A stretch of DNA of 48,330 nucleotides, from the NCBI GenBank assembly GCA_002721815.1, contig PBLQ01000018.1, positions 1 to 48,330 on the forward strand, in the 5' to 3' direction. Within the stretch, counting starts at the first letter, position 1; each line of letters starts with the position of its first letter. The translations under genes and the position numbers were made by a program. Source of the stretch: Myxococcales bacterium. Its GTDB lineage: Bacteria; Myxococcota; UBA727; GCA-2721815. This document shows positions 8,497-16,902 of the stretch, one piece after another. The notes beneath the pieces are model-generated. The model was not told where the DNA came from, did no database searches, and saw nothing but the letters and a program-made list of their open reading frames with translations.

Positions 8497-10208
8497 TGCA
8501 ACTGGTGGACGCACGCAGACTGACCGGCCCCAACCTGCAAACGCGGGTTCCAGGGGCCGTCACGGAAGTCGCCTTTGAACCCGGCGACGATCCTCAAGCC
8601 TGCTACGCCCGCTGGCAACATCACCTTCAATCCATTTGCGAACACCTGCCTTTTTCCGGCGGTCCCACCGTGGCACGGTTTTATGAGGGCGGTGCGGCCT
8701 GGGTTCTTCCCGGTGCCATCGATCGATTGTATGCCGTGATTTTAGCCTGCGAGTACGCGGTGGCCCAAACCATCGCAGAACAAAAAGGCGAAGCCGGTCC
8801 CGATTTGGCAGAAACGTTGGATGCCATTCGCGCCGAATACGAAGAAGAGCAATGCGAAACCCTCTTGGCCATTGAACAAGAAGCGCAAAAGCAAAAAGTT
8901 CCGTTTTTGTGGGACGATGATTTCGTTTCGGTGGGTTACGGTAAAGACTCCATCACTTGGACAGAACGACAACTCCCCCAGCCCCATGACATTCCCTGGA
9001 ACACGCTTTCTTCTATCCCCATTGTCTTCATCACGGGCACCAATGGTAAAACCACCACCTCCAGGCTCTTGGCGCGCATGGTTCGCTGTGCAGGCCTTGC
9101 GCCAGGTAACAGTTCCACCGACGGGGTTTTCATCAATGAACAGTTGGTGGAAGAAGGCGACTGGACCGGTCCCGGTGCTGCACGTACCATTTTACGGCGA
9201 AAAGATGTGGATGTGGCGGTTTTAGAGGCTGCACGTGGCGGTATTTTACGACGGGGCCTTGGGGTGGAATCTTGTGAAGCCGCCCTGGTCACCAATGTGG
9301 CCAACGACCATTTAGGTGACTACGGCATTCACACCGTTCCCCAAATGGCGCAAGCCAAAGGGGTGGTCTATGACGTGGTCAGCCCTGACGGCTTTTGTGT
9401 CTTCAATGGTGATGACGAAAACACCCGACAGCTGGGGCAAACCAAGCCCGGCAATAAAATCTTTTTCAGTGTTCACGGTAAAACAGCATTCCTTGAAGAA
9501 CGACAACAAATGGGAGATGCGCTGCTTTATATTGAACAAGGCAACATCATTTGGGATCACGAAGGAGAACAGCAACTTTTGTGCCCCATCGCAGATTGCC
9601 CCCTGTCCATGCATGGCACCGCGCTTTATAACATCTCAAACATTCTCGGCGCTGTGGGCCTGGGCATGGCCCTCAAGTTGCCCAAGTCCGCCATGCTCGA
9701 AGCACTTCAATCCTTTGGTGCATCCTGGCACGACAACCCGGGCCGAGGACAACTCACACATATCAATGGCGTTCAAATCTTGCTGGATTTTGGACACAAT
9801 CCACATGGTGTCGCTGCTGTTTTGCAAATGGCGCGCGATCTTCTTGCCCAACAAAACCAAGGGGGCCGTTTCAGCGTGAGCATGGGACAAGCGGGCGATC
9901 GCAATGACACGGATTTGATCGAGCTGTGTGAGAGCGTGGCGCCCTTAAAGCCCGACCGAATTTATTTGCGAGACATGAAAGAATACCTTCGGGGTCGGCC
10001 CCAAGGTGAAGTGCCGCAAATCATGAAATCCAATCTCGAAAAAATGAACTACCCCACATCGCAGATCTTTCATTGTGAAACAGAGATCGAATCCTTGCAC
10101 CACGCGCTGAAATGGGCCCAACAGGGAGACATGGTGGTTCATTTGGTCCATACAGAGCGCGAGCCCATTCAGCAATTTCTGAAGGAATCCGGGGCCCAAA
10201 TGAGCTGA
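8496..10208 (+). CDS. CphA paralogue with N-domain and Mur-ligase domain but no ATP-grasp domain
   Basis: This 570-residue protein starts like CphA ('DARRLTGPNL' versus 'ERRVYRGPNL') and keeps the connector that precedes the ATP-grasp domain in CphA (VPFLWDDDFVSVGYGK at 135-150, aligned with IPWLRLNDYSLVQFGHGK). It then goes almost directly into a Mur-ligase domain with an intact P-loop (GTNGKTTT, from residue 181), 'LEAARGGILRRGLG', 'NVANDHLG', 'DFGHNPHG' and 'GQAGDRND'. The roughly 280-residue ATP-grasp domain is absent. By homology it could form only the ATP-dependent bond of the Mur-ligase site, which in CphA adds Arg to Asp side chains. Cyanobacterial CphA2 is, as I recall, the opposite case, with the Mur-ligase site lost. 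It could assist CphA as a subunit, or attach Arg or another amine to the polymer; this is inference. It overlaps cphA by one base. Confidence 0.88.
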   Translation: MQLVDARRLTGPNLQTRVPGAVTEVAFEPGDDPQACYARWQHHLQSICEHLPFSGGPTVARFYEGGAAWVLPGAIDRLYAVILACEYAVAQTIAEQKGEAGPDLAETLDAIRAEYEEEQCETLLAIEQEAQKQKVPFLWDDDFVSVGYGKDSITWTERQLPQPHDIPWNTLSSIPIVFITGTNGKTTTSRLLARMVRCAGLAPGNSSTDGVFINEQLVEEGDWTGPGAARTILRRKDVDVAVLEAARGGILRRGLGVESCEAALVTNVANDHLGDYGIHTVPQMAQAKGVVYDVVSPDGFCVFNGDDENTRQLGQTKPGNKIFFSVHGKTAFLEERQQMGDALLYIEQGNIIWDHEGEQQLLCPIADCPLSMHGTALYNISNILGAVGLGMALKLPKSAMLEALQSFGASWHDNPGRGQLTHINGVQILLDFGHNPHGVAAVLQMARDLLAQQNQGGRFSVSMGQAGDRNDTDLIELCESVAPLKPDRIYLRDMKEYLRGRPQGEVPQIMKSNLEKMNYPTSQIFHCETEIESLHHALKWAQQGDMVVHLVHTEREPIQQFLKESGAQMS

Positions 10209-10278
10209 GCCCTCTGGGGCCCACCACGCTTACCTCTTTTTATTTCAGGTATTTCTAGGCGTTTGGTTTTGCATTGCC

Positions 10279-10284
10279 TATAAT
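10279..10284 (+). promoter_or_regulatory. Putative -10 element
   Basis: A perfect TATAAT lies 26 bases before the start of the Kazal-type lipoprotein gene, with AGGAGG at 10299-10304 in between. No good -35 hexamer is found 16-18 bases upstream, so the promoter call is tentative. It suggests that the lipoprotein gene is transcribed separately from the cyanophycin operon. Confidence 0.4.
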
Positions 10285-10309
10285 CTGGCCTGCGATACAG
10301 GAGGTCATG

Positions 10310-12145
10310 ATGGGTCGCCACCTCACATTATTTGCCGGCTTTTTTCTCATTCTCACCGCGCTGGGCTGCCCCCGTGAAGTGCCAGCGCCTGAGCCCGAAC
10401 AAGAAAGCCCTTGTGACGCCTGTGCCAGCGAGACCACGTGTATTGATGGAGAATGTGTTCCTAAAGAGGTGAACGAACTGCCCGATGCAGGCGTTCCAGA
10501 GCTACCCATACTGAATGATGCTGGGCCCGCAGCACCACAAATCAATGATGCGGGCCAACCTGCGGGTCCGATCTTGGGCGAAGGTGAGTGCCTCACGGGA
10601 TACAATCATTGTGGTGAAGAAGAGTTTTGTTTTGTGAATGGCTGTGGCGATGGACTGCTCGGGGTGTGTACCGAAATTCCTGAAGACTGCGAAAGCGCAA
10701 TGCCCATGGAGGTCTGCGGTTGCAATGGTCTCACTTACTATTCTTTGTGTGAAGCACAACGCTACGCCATGAATGTGGCCGGCCCCCACGCGTGCCCCAC
10801 CCAGCCCGCACCCGATGGCGGCAGCATGCCGATGGACGATTTTGATTGCAGCGTCGAAACCCAATGCAGCGAAGGTGAATTCGATAATGGGCTGGGGCTG
10901 TGTGTCACAGACAAATGCGCCGAGGGCTTTCAAGAAGTAGAGCTGTTCATTGCCAATAGCAACGGCACGGCACTGGGGATTCCTGCCTCTTGCTTTGGCC
11001 CCTGGCCGGAAACCGCTTGTTTCCCCTTGGACGTGCTCGAGGACGACTGCCCCGCCGGGCAGCACAACAACGGAACGGGTGAGTGTGAATATGACTGTCG
11101 CCCCGATTGTGGACACAGCTTTGTCACCAACCCATTTAGCGGGAATCAATACGAGCCCCAATATTGCCACAATGCCTATCGCAAGGTCAGAACCGTCGCG
11201 GCGGATGCCGGTGTCCAGTCTTATTGCATGCCCAAATTTGGGACGGGCTGCAAACCCGAAACCGGTGAGTACTGCATGGGCGGGTGCCAAGGGCGCGGGT
11301 TTTGCACCAAAGCCGAAAACTCCAGCGACTGCCAAGTGAGCAGCAATGACTTGGTGTGCACCTGTAACGGCAACACCAGCACCCGGTGCACCGTATGGAA
11401 GAACAATGTGGACACCTACGGCGGCGCTTGCCCCGATTGGCAACCCACGCCCCAAAGTTGCGGCGGTCCCGATAACGTGGCCTGCCCGGCCGGGCAAAAG
11501 TGCAACATCGTCGGCTGCAACGCCAACACTTGGGGCCAATGCCAAGATACGCCCGATCCCGAAGACCCCTGTAGTGTTGGCTGCATGAGCGGCGGCCTCT
11601 TTGGCAATCCCGAATGCGGTTGCGATGGGGTCACCTATGCCTCAGCCTGTCACCGCCGCGTCGCAGGCGTCGCCAAAGACCCCGCGGGCTCTTGCGGCGA
11701 TAACGACGGACCACAAGAAGGTAATTCCTGCGACCCCACCGATGAAAATGCGTGCGATGACAGCTCACCCACCTACTGCATGGGCGAGGGTGCCGATGGC
11801 GGCTTTGTCTTCGATCAAATGGAGTGCACACCAAGCTTTGTTCAAAGCGCCACCGGCTGCCCGCCGGGTCTTAATTGTTGGCGGCAATACCCACGCACCC
11901 TCTTTTGCAAAAAGCCCATCGGGGACTGTGAGGGCACCAGCGGGATCTGCAGGCATTGGCCTGGGGCTGACATCTTGGGCTGCTCTTTGTTTGGAGAAGT
12001 GGTCAGCTGTGGGTGCAATGGGCAAACCTATTCACACACCTGCTATGCCGATAAAGACATGGTGGGCGTGGATCATTATGGGGCTTGTCCAGCTCTCGAC
12101 GGCGGTACGGGTGATGATGGCTTAACGGATATTATCGACCCTTAA
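10310..12145 (+). CDS. Cys-rich lipoprotein with Kazal-type inhibitor-like modules
   Basis: The start is ATG 10310: AGGAGG (10299-10304) is 5 bases away, whereas it is only 2 bases from ATG 10307. A lipoprotein signal (GRHLTLFAGFFLILTALG|C) is followed by a short Cys module (CDACASETTCIDGECVP), a DAG/DGG linker and about 500 residues of Cys-rich modules. At least three resemble Kazal/follistatin-like domains by the C-G-C-[ND]-G-x-T-Y-x2-x-C core: 'CGCNGLTYYSLCEAQ', 'CGCDGVTYASACHRR' and 'CGCNGQTYSHTCYADK'. Between them are 'CPAGQKCNIVGCNANTWGQC'-type modules. Kazal modules classically inhibit serine proteases, but many bacterial copies are of unknown target. Expected location is the outer membrane or cell surface, where disulfides can form. 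It is the first gene after the cyanophycin operon, with no obvious functional link to it. Confidence 0.85.
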   Translation: MGRHLTLFAGFFLILTALGCPREVPAPEPEQESPCDACASETTCIDGECVPKEVNELPDAGVPELPILNDAGPAAPQINDAGQPAGPILGEGECLTGYNHCGEEEFCFVNGCGDGLLGVCTEIPEDCESAMPMEVCGCNGLTYYSLCEAQRYAMNVAGPHACPTQPAPDGGSMPMDDFDCSVETQCSEGEFDNGLGLCVTDKCAEGFQEVELFIANSNGTALGIPASCFGPWPETACFPLDVLEDDCPAGQHNNGTGECEYDCRPDCGHSFVTNPFSGNQYEPQYCHNAYRKVRTVAADAGVQSYCMPKFGTGCKPETGEYCMGGCQGRGFCTKAENSSDCQVSSNDLVCTCNGNTSTRCTVWKNNVDTYGGACPDWQPTPQSCGGPDNVACPAGQKCNIVGCNANTWGQCQDTPDPEDPCSVGCMSGGLFGNPECGCDGVTYASACHRRVAGVAKDPAGSCGDNDGPQEGNSCDPTDENACDDSSPTYCMGEGADGGFVFDQMECTPSFVQSATGCPPGLNCWRQYPRTLFCKKPIGDCEGTSGICRHWPGADILGCSLFGEVVSCGCNGQTYSHTCYADKDMVGVDHYGACPALDGGTGDDGLTDIIDP

Positions 12146-12181
12146 TCAAAACCAGAACATCACCTCGTTCAGAAACAAGCA

Positions 12182-12679
12182 TTAGGGCGCTACGAGTTCC
12201 CTCAGGCACTCATCCCGGTAATCGTAACTCGTATAATACGCCACCGTACAATCATCCATGCGCCAGGTGTCATTGTTGATGGCCACCAACTGGCCGTTGT
12301 CGGTAATGCCAGGCCTGTCATCATCGCGAAAGGTGTCAAAAACCATATCTTCCACGTGCAGACGGACCGGAGGTGCCCCATGCGCTTTGAGGTGGACGTC
12401 CCACACATAAGCAAGCTTGTTTTGTACGGGCCCCCACGGGGGTCCTTCAGCCTCGAGCCACATGCGAAGCACATTCGGTGCGCTGGTATACAGCGGAACC
12501 GTTGAGGGTAATTCTATTTCTTCCGCAAACATATCTGGCTCGTCATCATCTGAGTCCCCTCCAGACCCGCTGTCCGTTGCGGTCTCCATTTCCGCCACGC
12601 CACCGTCAGCACCGTCCGCGCTCGTGTCTAATGGGTCGCCTTTGTCGTCCACAGTTGGGTTGCAGCCCCACAGGAACAA
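12182..12679 (-). CDS. Small acidic lipoprotein with an unusual start
   Basis: The first canonical start codon is TTG 12679, which would leave only MFLWG before the lipobox Cys. The frame is open further upstream to a stop at 12740-12742 and encodes what is missing: a basic residue and a hydrophobic stretch (SKHLTFSFLLCALFLWG|C). The true start is therefore upstream, but no ATG, GTG or TTG exists there. ACG at 12727-12725, about 5 bases after AAGGGGG, is the best candidate, or an original ATG has mutated. After the Cys comes an acidic Asp/Gly/Ser-rich linker with DGG and DSGSGG motifs, then a globular part of about 110 residues ('LRMWLEAEGPPWGP', 'YVWDVHLKAHG', 'DDCTVAYYTSYDYRDECL'). I do not recognise the family. 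It follows the thioredoxin-like lipoprotein gene on the same strand. Confidence 0.65.
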   Translation of the reverse strand: MFLWGCNPTVDDKGDPLDTSADGADGGVAEMETATDSGSGGDSDDDEPDMFAEEIELPSTVPLYTSAPNVLRMWLEAEGPPWGPVQNKLAYVWDVHLKAHGAPPVRLHVEDMVFDTFRDDDRPGITDNGQLVAINNDTWRMDDCTVAYYTSYDYRDECLRELVAP

Positions 12680-12745
12680 AGCACACAGCAGAAAAGAAAA
12701 AGTCAGATGTTTTGATTGATACCCCGTTTTAGCCCCCTTTTACAC

Positions 12746-13576
12746 TTAAGGAAATAACAGTCTCAGACCATCAAAGGGCCCGCAACTGGTCACATTTAAA
12801 AATTCTAAATTCTCATCGAGGATGTTTAACGTTGGATAACAGGTCACCGGAATATGATTGACCAGCTCGTTGTCCTCGTCGAATAAAACGGGAATGTGCT
12901 CATTGGGATAAGTCTCATCCCATTCTTGGATGTCGCCGATGTCGATGGGCGTCGCTTCGGTAAAAATAATCGTGATCCAATAAATGTCGCCGTCTTGTAC
13001 CATTTGATAAAGATCGCTGTACTCTTCTTTCCACCATGGATAAGGCCCTTCCGGTTGATCGTCGTTGGGGCCTTTCCAGTTTAAATGCGACTCATCGCCG
13101 TCAGACAAATAGGCCGCAATGGCCTTACAGGGTTTGCACCAAGGCGTGCCGGTATCGAGAACGATCTTTTTACCCCGAAAAGCGAAGTCATAGAGGTCAA
13201 CCATTTCTTCGTTTTGGTCCATGGCAATAAAATGAGGCAACACGCTGCCCACCGAAGCTGTGTCGTCCCAGCCCGGATCTTCGATGGTGTCTTTGGTCAT
13301 GTTGTAAGGCCAACCGCCTTGATAAATCACCGAGTCGGCATCATTGGGGTCGGTGCCCGCGTGATCTTCCTCGGCGTTGGTATAGCCATCTCCATCATCA
13401 TCACCGTTAGGGTCCGCCACCCCATCTTCAGTGCCTTCGCCGTCTCCGGGCTGCTCACCTGGTTGTTCGTCATTTGTCGAATCGGTCACGCCACCGCAGC
13501 CGATGAAAGTGGTACCGCCCAACAACAGCAGCGCGCACGCCAATAGATTCGTCAAAGGTGTCTGGAGTTTTGTCAT
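12746..13576 (-). CDS. Thioredoxin-fold lipoprotein with a Ca-binding-type linker
   Basis: The 276-residue product has a lipoprotein signal with lipobox FIG|C27, an acidic Gly/Asp linker (residues 31-80) containing a DPNGDDDGDGYTNAEE segment like the calcium-binding loops of thrombospondin type 3 or EF-hand repeats, and a thioredoxin-like domain with the active-site motif WCKPC (Cys147, Cys150). The redox domain is of the TlpA/AhpC-TSA kind ('LPHFIAMDQNEEMVDLYDFAFRGKKIVLDTGTPWCKPC') but has a long insertion after the motif. A late 'IPVTCYPTLNILDENLEFL' has the cis-Pro-like 'YPT' near the active site. The expected role is disulfide exchange in the envelope, which fits the many Cys-rich exported proteins around it; that link is inference. 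Confidence 0.85.
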   Translation of the reverse strand: MTKLQTPLTNLLACALLLLGGTTFIGCGGVTDSTNDEQPGEQPGDGEGTEDGVADPNGDDDGDGYTNAEEDHAGTDPNDADSVIYQGGWPYNMTKDTIEDPGWDDTASVGSVLPHFIAMDQNEEMVDLYDFAFRGKKIVLDTGTPWCKPCKAIAAYLSDGDESHLNWKGPNDDQPEGPYPWWKEEYSDLYQMVQDGDIYWITIIFTEATPIDIGDIQEWDETYPNEHIPVLFDEDNELVNHIPVTCYPTLNILDENLEFLNVTSCGPFDGLRLLFP

Positions 13577-13750
13577 AAGGCCCTCAAATCAAATGAATGT
13601 TGCCGCAAGCATAGCCAGACCCTGAAAAATCCTCAAACAACCCGTGATTGAGCCCCTCAAAAAAGGCCAAAAAAACGCAGTTCGGCCTCCTTCATCCCAA
13701 AGCCGGACAACTCTGCTCGCATTTAAAAGCCCAAACCCGTGTCTTTCTGC

Positions 13751-13756
13751 TATAAT
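13751..13756 (+). promoter_or_regulatory. Putative -10 element of the phosphatase gene
   Basis: A perfect TATAAT precedes the proposed TTG start at 13785 by 28 bases. No strong -35 is seen. If it is used, transcription starts near 13763, which rules out the upstream in-frame GTG at 13644 as the translation start. Confidence 0.45.
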
Positions 13757-13784
13757 AAAGCTCTTTACCCCAGCGAGGCGCGCT

Positions 13785-16220
13785 TTGAACCAGACCCCTT
13801 TTCACCTTCTTTTCGCCGCGGGCTTACTGTTGCTGGGCGGCTGCCCGCCTGAAGCAGCCCAATTCGAAGAACCCAACCCGTCGGCCGGAAAACAAAATGA
13901 CGCGGGGGTGAGCCTCGAAAGCGAGCCAGACAGCCCCGTAACTGACAGCGGTGGGTTTGATGCCGGTGCCCCCGAAATACAGTTAGGCATTTGGGATTCT
14001 GGTGAATTCCACGAAGGGGACGGAGGCCACGGTGAGACGCTCCCAGAAGATGCGGGTGAACCCTCTTTGTGGGATGCCGGAACACAACTGGATTTTGTAT
14101 CCTGCTTACAGTCCACCGAGTGCGTTGATAACGATGACTGCTGCACACCCGGCTGCACCAATGATGAAGACAACGACTGCGATAACCAAACGGTGATCAG
14201 CATTCAGCCTTATCTGCAATTCCCCACCCCCACCTCCATGTGGATCATGTGGGAAACCGAAGATGCTGCCAGCAGCATGGTGCTGTGGGGAACCACCGTG
14301 GATCTCGTCAATGGCACCGACAGCACGAGTTTTACGCCTTGGCTCAGCGGCCGCCGGGTGCATGAAACCCACCTTGAAAACCTCGAGCCTGACACCCTGT
14401 ATTTTTACCAGGTGCACACCGGCAACACCACCAGCGCCATTTACCACTTCATCACCCCCGACACCGCAGACTCCGAAGCGCCCACCCAGCTGGTGGCCAT
14501 GAGCGACATGCAAAAAGACAACAGCAACCCCGACAAGTTTCGAGAAATCGTTGAAGAGGGCGTGCTCGACTACTTGGCGGCAGAATGGCCAGACTACGAC
14601 CTCACCGAAATCCTCGATCTGGTGCTCATTCCCGGGGACCTGGTGGACTCGGGTCTTTTTTACAGCCAATTTCGAACCCAGTTCTTTAATCCGGCTGAAG
14701 GGCTTTTGTCGTACGTTCCTGTTTTGCCAGTACTCGGCAATCACGAAGCCAACAGTCAATACTATTTCGATTTATTTCACCTGCCCGAACAGGCCTCCGG
14801 CAACAATAAAGAGCATTGGTGGTATTCCGATCACTCTAACCTGCGGGTGATTGGCCTCGATTCCAACTGGCGCCCCTGGCCCTACGACGCAGACGACCAG
14901 CTCGCATGGCTCGAAGAAACCCTGAATGAAGCTTGTGATGCTGACAACATCGACTTTGTTTTTACCGAGCTGCACCACCCCGCCAAATCCGAAGCGTGGC
15001 CCGTGGGCGAATCGGATTTCACCATGGATGTGGTGGAACGCATGGAAAACTTCACCGCCACCTGCGACAAACCCTCCATTCACTTTTTTGGTCACACCCA
15101 TGCATACTCCCGAGGCCAATCCCGCGATCACCGGCACCTGTGGGTCAATGTGGCATCGGCCGGCGGCAACTTAGATTATTGGGGCGAGTACAATCAAACC
15201 GACTACGACGAATTCAACGTGACCCTGGACGAATACGGGTTTGTCCTGGTGGACGTGCAGGCAGGGACCGACCCTTCATTTCTCTTGCAACGCATCAGCC
15301 GTGGCGATGAGAACAATTCGATCAACAATGCCATTAAAGACGAAGTTTTCATTCGGCGGTACAACCAAAGCCCCGTTTCGCCCACCGGGCTTTCGCCTTC
15401 GGGCAACGATCTTTGTCCCTGGGACTTAATTTTAGCCGCCTCCGAATTTTCAGATCCCGACACCGAAGATGAGCACGGGGCGTCCCACTGGCAAATTAGC
15501 GACGATTGTGATGACTTTGCATCCCCGCTTTGGGAGTCTTGGAAGCAACATGAAAACTGGTACCGCGATGAGGACTTACAAGCCGAAGACGATCTGACCG
15601 ACGAAGCAGTGGCCAGTTTGGACAGCGGCGGCTCTTACTGTTGGCGGGTGAGGTATCGAGACCGTGGGCTCACCTGGAGCCCGTGGTCCACCCCCATGGC
15701 TTTTTCCACCGTCAACGGCACCGGCAACCTTTTAGACAACCCAGGTGCCGAAGCGGGAATGGCCGGTTGGACCACCACCGCAGGCCATGCCGAATCCTTG
15801 TTGAACGCCCAATGCAACGGCATCGCCCCCCATTCAGGCTTTCGTTACTTCGCCATCGGTGCCCTGTGCGACAGCGCCAGCTACAGTGAAGCCATGCAAG
15901 AAGTGCATGTCCCCGGCGATCTGTACAGCGCAGTAGACAACGGCAGCGCCACTGCTTCTTTCGGAGGCTACCTGGCCAACTACAGCGGTGACGATCAACC
16001 CGAAATGAAATTGGTCTTCACCAATGGTAACAATGCCGTCTTGGGGCAAAGTGAAGTGCTGGGAACTTTGGCCGATGAATGGACTTGGTTGACGGCCACC
16101 GTTGCTGTGCCCACCGGAACCCGCCACGTGGAAATGGTGCTTATGGGCACACGCAATGCCGGCAGCGATAATGACAGTTACTTCGACGATCTCTTCTTAG
16201 AGCTGGGGGCCTGCCAATGA
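13785..16220 (+). CDS. Purple acid phosphatase-like metallophosphoesterase lipoprotein
   Basis: The start is TTG 13785, with GAGG six bases upstream and a lipoprotein signal immediately after (NQTPFHLLFAAGLLLLGG|C). A longer frame from GTG 13644 would place 47 residues before it. After a DAG-type linker (about 25-110) comes a fibronectin-III-like N-domain of the purple acid phosphatase kind ('PTSMWIMWETEDAASSMVLWG', 'LEPDTLYFYQVHTGN'). The calcineurin-like metallophosphatase core follows, with Asp241 (SDMQ), Asp285 (PGDLVDSG), Asn319/His320 (GNHE), His397/His398 (ELHHPAKSE) and His437/His439 (GHTHAYSRG). The C-terminal 350 residues contain an Fn3-like part ('YCWRVRYRDRG.TWSPWS') and a jelly-roll carbohydrate-binding-like part. 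It likely removes phosphate from esters outside the cell. The stop overlaps the next start (ATGA). Confidence 0.88.
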   Translation: MNQTPFHLLFAAGLLLLGGCPPEAAQFEEPNPSAGKQNDAGVSLESEPDSPVTDSGGFDAGAPEIQLGIWDSGEFHEGDGGHGETLPEDAGEPSLWDAGTQLDFVSCLQSTECVDNDDCCTPGCTNDEDNDCDNQTVISIQPYLQFPTPTSMWIMWETEDAASSMVLWGTTVDLVNGTDSTSFTPWLSGRRVHETHLENLEPDTLYFYQVHTGNTTSAIYHFITPDTADSEAPTQLVAMSDMQKDNSNPDKFREIVEEGVLDYLAAEWPDYDLTEILDLVLIPGDLVDSGLFYSQFRTQFFNPAEGLLSYVPVLPVLGNHEANSQYYFDLFHLPEQASGNNKEHWWYSDHSNLRVIGLDSNWRPWPYDADDQLAWLEETLNEACDADNIDFVFTELHHPAKSEAWPVGESDFTMDVVERMENFTATCDKPSIHFFGHTHAYSRGQSRDHRHLWVNVASAGGNLDYWGEYNQTDYDEFNVTLDEYGFVLVDVQAGTDPSFLLQRISRGDENNSINNAIKDEVFIRRYNQSPVSPTGLSPSGNDLCPWDLILAASEFSDPDTEDEHGASHWQISDDCDDFASPLWESWKQHENWYRDEDLQAEDDLTDEAVASLDSGGSYCWRVRYRDRGLTWSPWSTPMAFSTVNGTGNLLDNPGAEAGMAGWTTTAGHAESLLNAQCNGIAPHSGFRYFAIGALCDSASYSEAMQEVHVPGDLYSAVDNGSATASFGGYLANYSGDDQPEMKLVFTNGNNAVLGQSEVLGTLADEWTWLTATVAVPTGTRHVEMVLMGTRNAGSDNDSYFDDLFLELGACQ

Positions 16221-16897
16221 TTTTACGATGGCTTTTCCTTTGCGGTCTTATCCTGGGCGCGTGCAACACCGAACCGCCGCCAGAAGAAACCGGTCCCGTC
16301 CCTTGCCGTCATGGGGTGTTTTGCGATCCTGGTTTCACCTGCATCAACGGCCTGTGTGAAACCCTCACAAACCCCACAGATGCCGGTACAGCCACCTCAG
16401 CTCCTTCTATACTCGATGCAGGCGAAACCCCGACCATTGATCGCAACGATGCAGGCGCTCAACCCTCAGAGGTTTTTGAGCTGTGTCGTACTTTGGTGGG
16501 CACTTGGAACATTCAAATTGCCAGCGATGGGGAAGCGACTTGTGGACAACAACCCGCCACCCAACCCTACGAGGTTTTTATCAACGACAGCAATGAACTC
16601 GAAGCCAAGTGGGACACCACCGCCGGCGCTGACGAGTACACCTTTGAGTCTGAATTCTTAATCGTGGAGGGTCAATGCGCGCTCAAGAACGACACGGTAT
16701 TTATTATACACGCCCCTGCCATGAATGACATGCCCGCCACCGATATTAAAGTTGAGTACCATTACACCGCGGTGGCCGATGGGCTTTCTTTGTCGGGCGG
16801 CGGCACCATGCACAACAGTACTACCGTCGTAGAAACCGGCGAAGCCCAACAAGATTGTGTACAAGGGATTTTAATCTCAGGCAGCATCGCACCCTGA
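16217..16897 (+). CDS. Lipoprotein with DAG linker and a small beta-rich domain
   Basis: The ATG overlaps the stop of the phosphatase gene by four bases, so the two are translationally coupled. The lipoprotein signal is MILRWLFLCGLILGA|C. After it come a 'PCRHGVFCDPGFTCINGLCE' Cys module, also seen in variant form in the lipoproteins at 16903-20247, a DAG linker and about 130 residues of a beta-rich domain starting 'ELCRTLVGTWNIQI'. The 'GTW' opening is lipocalin-like, but I cannot assign the family. Coupling to the phosphatase suggests a joint role at the surface. Confidence 0.78.
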   Translation: MILRWLFLCGLILGACNTEPPPEETGPVPCRHGVFCDPGFTCINGLCETLTNPTDAGTATSAPSILDAGETPTIDRNDAGAQPSEVFELCRTLVGTWNIQIASDGEATCGQQPATQPYEVFINDSNELEAKWDTTAGADEYTFESEFLIVEGQCALKNDTVFIIHAPAMNDMPATDIKVEYHYTAVADGLSLSGGGTMHNSTTVVETGEAQQDCVQGILISGSIAP

Positions 16898-16902
16898 GTG
16901 CG

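Noticed and set aside
10193-10227. Terminator at the end of the cyanophycin operon
   Set aside because: Only the palindrome GGGCCC repeated about 20 bases apart is visible, with no T run.
10502-11545. 347-codon frame on the minus strand
   Set aside because: Antisense to the Kazal-type gene; Ala/Val/Gly-rich composition is the complement of Cys-rich codons.
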